From Gordonibacter sp. An230 (GTDB taxonomy: Bacteria; Actinomycetota; Coriobacteriia; Coriobacteriales; Eggerthellaceae): DNA of 64,000 bases. The notes below the pieces were generated by a model. That model made no database searches. It was given only the letters and a program-made list of their open reading frames with translations, and had not been told where the DNA came from. The stretch covers positions 62,001-126,000 of the forward strand of contig NZ_NFJP01000007.1 of assembly GCF_002159915.1 (NCBI RefSeq), in the 5' to 3' direction. A program made the translations under genes and the position numbers. Below are positions 63,462-64,000 of the stretch, piece by piece; position 1 is the first letter of the stretch, and each line of letters opens with the position of its first letter.

Positions 63462-64000
63462 AGGGCCAACGCCCTTAAAAGATAGGCCATGTTCTTCCCG
63501 AGAGAGCTCATGATGTCCAACCCTTCCGCATCGTCTCGAACATCTCCCGGCATCTGCCCGTAAGCCATCGGCCAGTAACAGGAACCCACCACGAACATCT
63601 CTTGAAGCAGAAAGAAGTGGTTCATCGCATCCAGCGCGTTCACCGCGCCCGCACGCCGGGCCGCGGTGACGGCGGCTCCGACTTTGCGCCGGAATAGCCC
63701 CGCATCCCGGTTCATATCCGTCACGACCGATGCCCGCTCCAGAAACGCCTGCATGTTGGCAGACATGTTCGCCATGTAAACCGGGGATCCGAGAATGATT
63801 CCGTCGGCTTCTTTCATTTTGTCGAAAATCTCGCGGAAAGCATCTTTGCGATGGACGCAGTTACGCTGTCCTCCACAGGCCCAGCATGCTCTGCATGGTT
63901 CGATGACTTGCCCGGAGAGCTGAACCATCTCCGTTTCAACACCTTCTCGGTTCAGCTTTTCAAACAACCGGTCGATCAAAATCGAGGTGTTCCCGTCTTT
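63446..64000 (-). CDS. Iron-sulfur flavoprotein / FMN reductase family, N-terminus beyond window
   Basis: Flavodoxin-fold NAD(P)H:FMN oxidoreductase. The reading frame stays open to the window edge with KDGNTSIL before IDRLFEKL, so the N-terminal SGSPR-type flavin loop start is outside; a TTG at 63977-63979 is not the real start. The compact motif CRACWACGGQRNC (Cys-x2-Cys-x2-Cys-x5-Cys) is that of iron-sulfur flavoproteins that bind a 4Fe-4S cluster. GSPVYMANMSANMQAFLER is the FMN-binding loop region. It converges with the aldo/keto reductase, overlapping 16 bp. Confidence 0.88.
   Translation of the reverse strand, partial: KDGNTSILIDRLFEKLNREGVETEMVQLSGQVIEPCRACWACGGQRNCVHRKDAFREIFDKMKEADGIILGSPVYMANMSANMQAFLERASVVTDMNRDAGLFRRKVGAAVTAARRAGAVNALDAMNHFFLLQEMFVVGSCYWPMAYGQMPGDVRDDAEGLDIMSSLGKNMAYLLRALALYAPK

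Overview
The window looks like chromosomal DNA from a strictly anaerobic, GC-rich actinobacterium of the class Coriobacteriia, most likely the family Eggerthellaceae (Eggerthella, Gordonibacter or a close relative). This is an inference. It rests on the high GC content, on paired multihaem cytochrome / FAD reductase cassettes next to a membrane-embedded LuxR-type regulator (the Cgr-like arrangement of Eggerthella), and on a minimal SufB/SufC pair, AddAB recombination nuclease and anaerobic Fe-S enzymes.

Layout. 1-2353 (minus): cell-shape genes mreB-mreC-mreD, mreD running off the left edge. 3309-7346 (minus): a four-gene group 3b-type NiFe hydrogenase operon (beta, gamma, delta, alpha), then ndk. 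8008-9946 (minus): a TPR membrane protein and a cyclophilin. 10596-12716: tRNA-Arg(CCG), rlmD, dcd. 12721-16575: GtrA-like flippase and hybrid histidine kinase (overlapping) facing a DPM1/GtrB-like glycosyltransferase. 16861-23330 (minus): addB-addA. 23643-25309: tRNA-Glu(UUC) and a processive glycolipid glycosyltransferase. 25324-27696: XRE regulator divergent from a tetrahaem cytochrome plus flavoprotein reductase. 28355-32229: DEAD-box helicase, a NifX-like protein, and infC-rpmI-rplT behind an attenuator. 32500-33560: a gene-poor patch with G-tracts, a possible small RNA and a dead IS3-family transposase. 33956-37865: LuxR-type membrane regulator, hexahaem cytochrome, Tat-exported flavoprotein. 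38035-41568: ybaN-like gene, pyk, two membrane proteins. 41977-47941: a complete peptide ABC transporter operon. 48405-53718: an M16C metallopeptidase and the sufC/sufB pair. 54082-56582 (minus): an orphan family-3 solute-binding protein and a LarB-LarC fusion. 57131-64000: comF, a glycosyltransferase, ahcY, an Fe-S aldo/keto reductase and a partial iron-sulfur flavoprotein.

How it fits together. The window describes an anaerobe that moves electrons through surface-exposed multihaem cytochromes to flavin reductases (two cassettes, each beside its own regulator), recycles reducing power with a cytosolic NAD(P)-linked NiFe hydrogenase, imports peptides, and builds Fe-S clusters with a stripped-down Suf system. 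Nickel appears twice: in the hydrogenase and in the LarBC fusion (nickel-pincer cofactor biosynthesis).

Most striking points: a hydrogenase large subunit that ends exactly at the histidine where its relatives are cleaved; a LarB-LarC fusion without the LarC2 domain; a shared MerR-type promoter sequence in front of larBC and the aldo/keto reductase; several perfect palindromes at promoters; and leaderless starts. Gene-free, GC-rich intervals of 0.3-1 kb are unusually common, and many operons end in long perfect hairpins with no U-tract.
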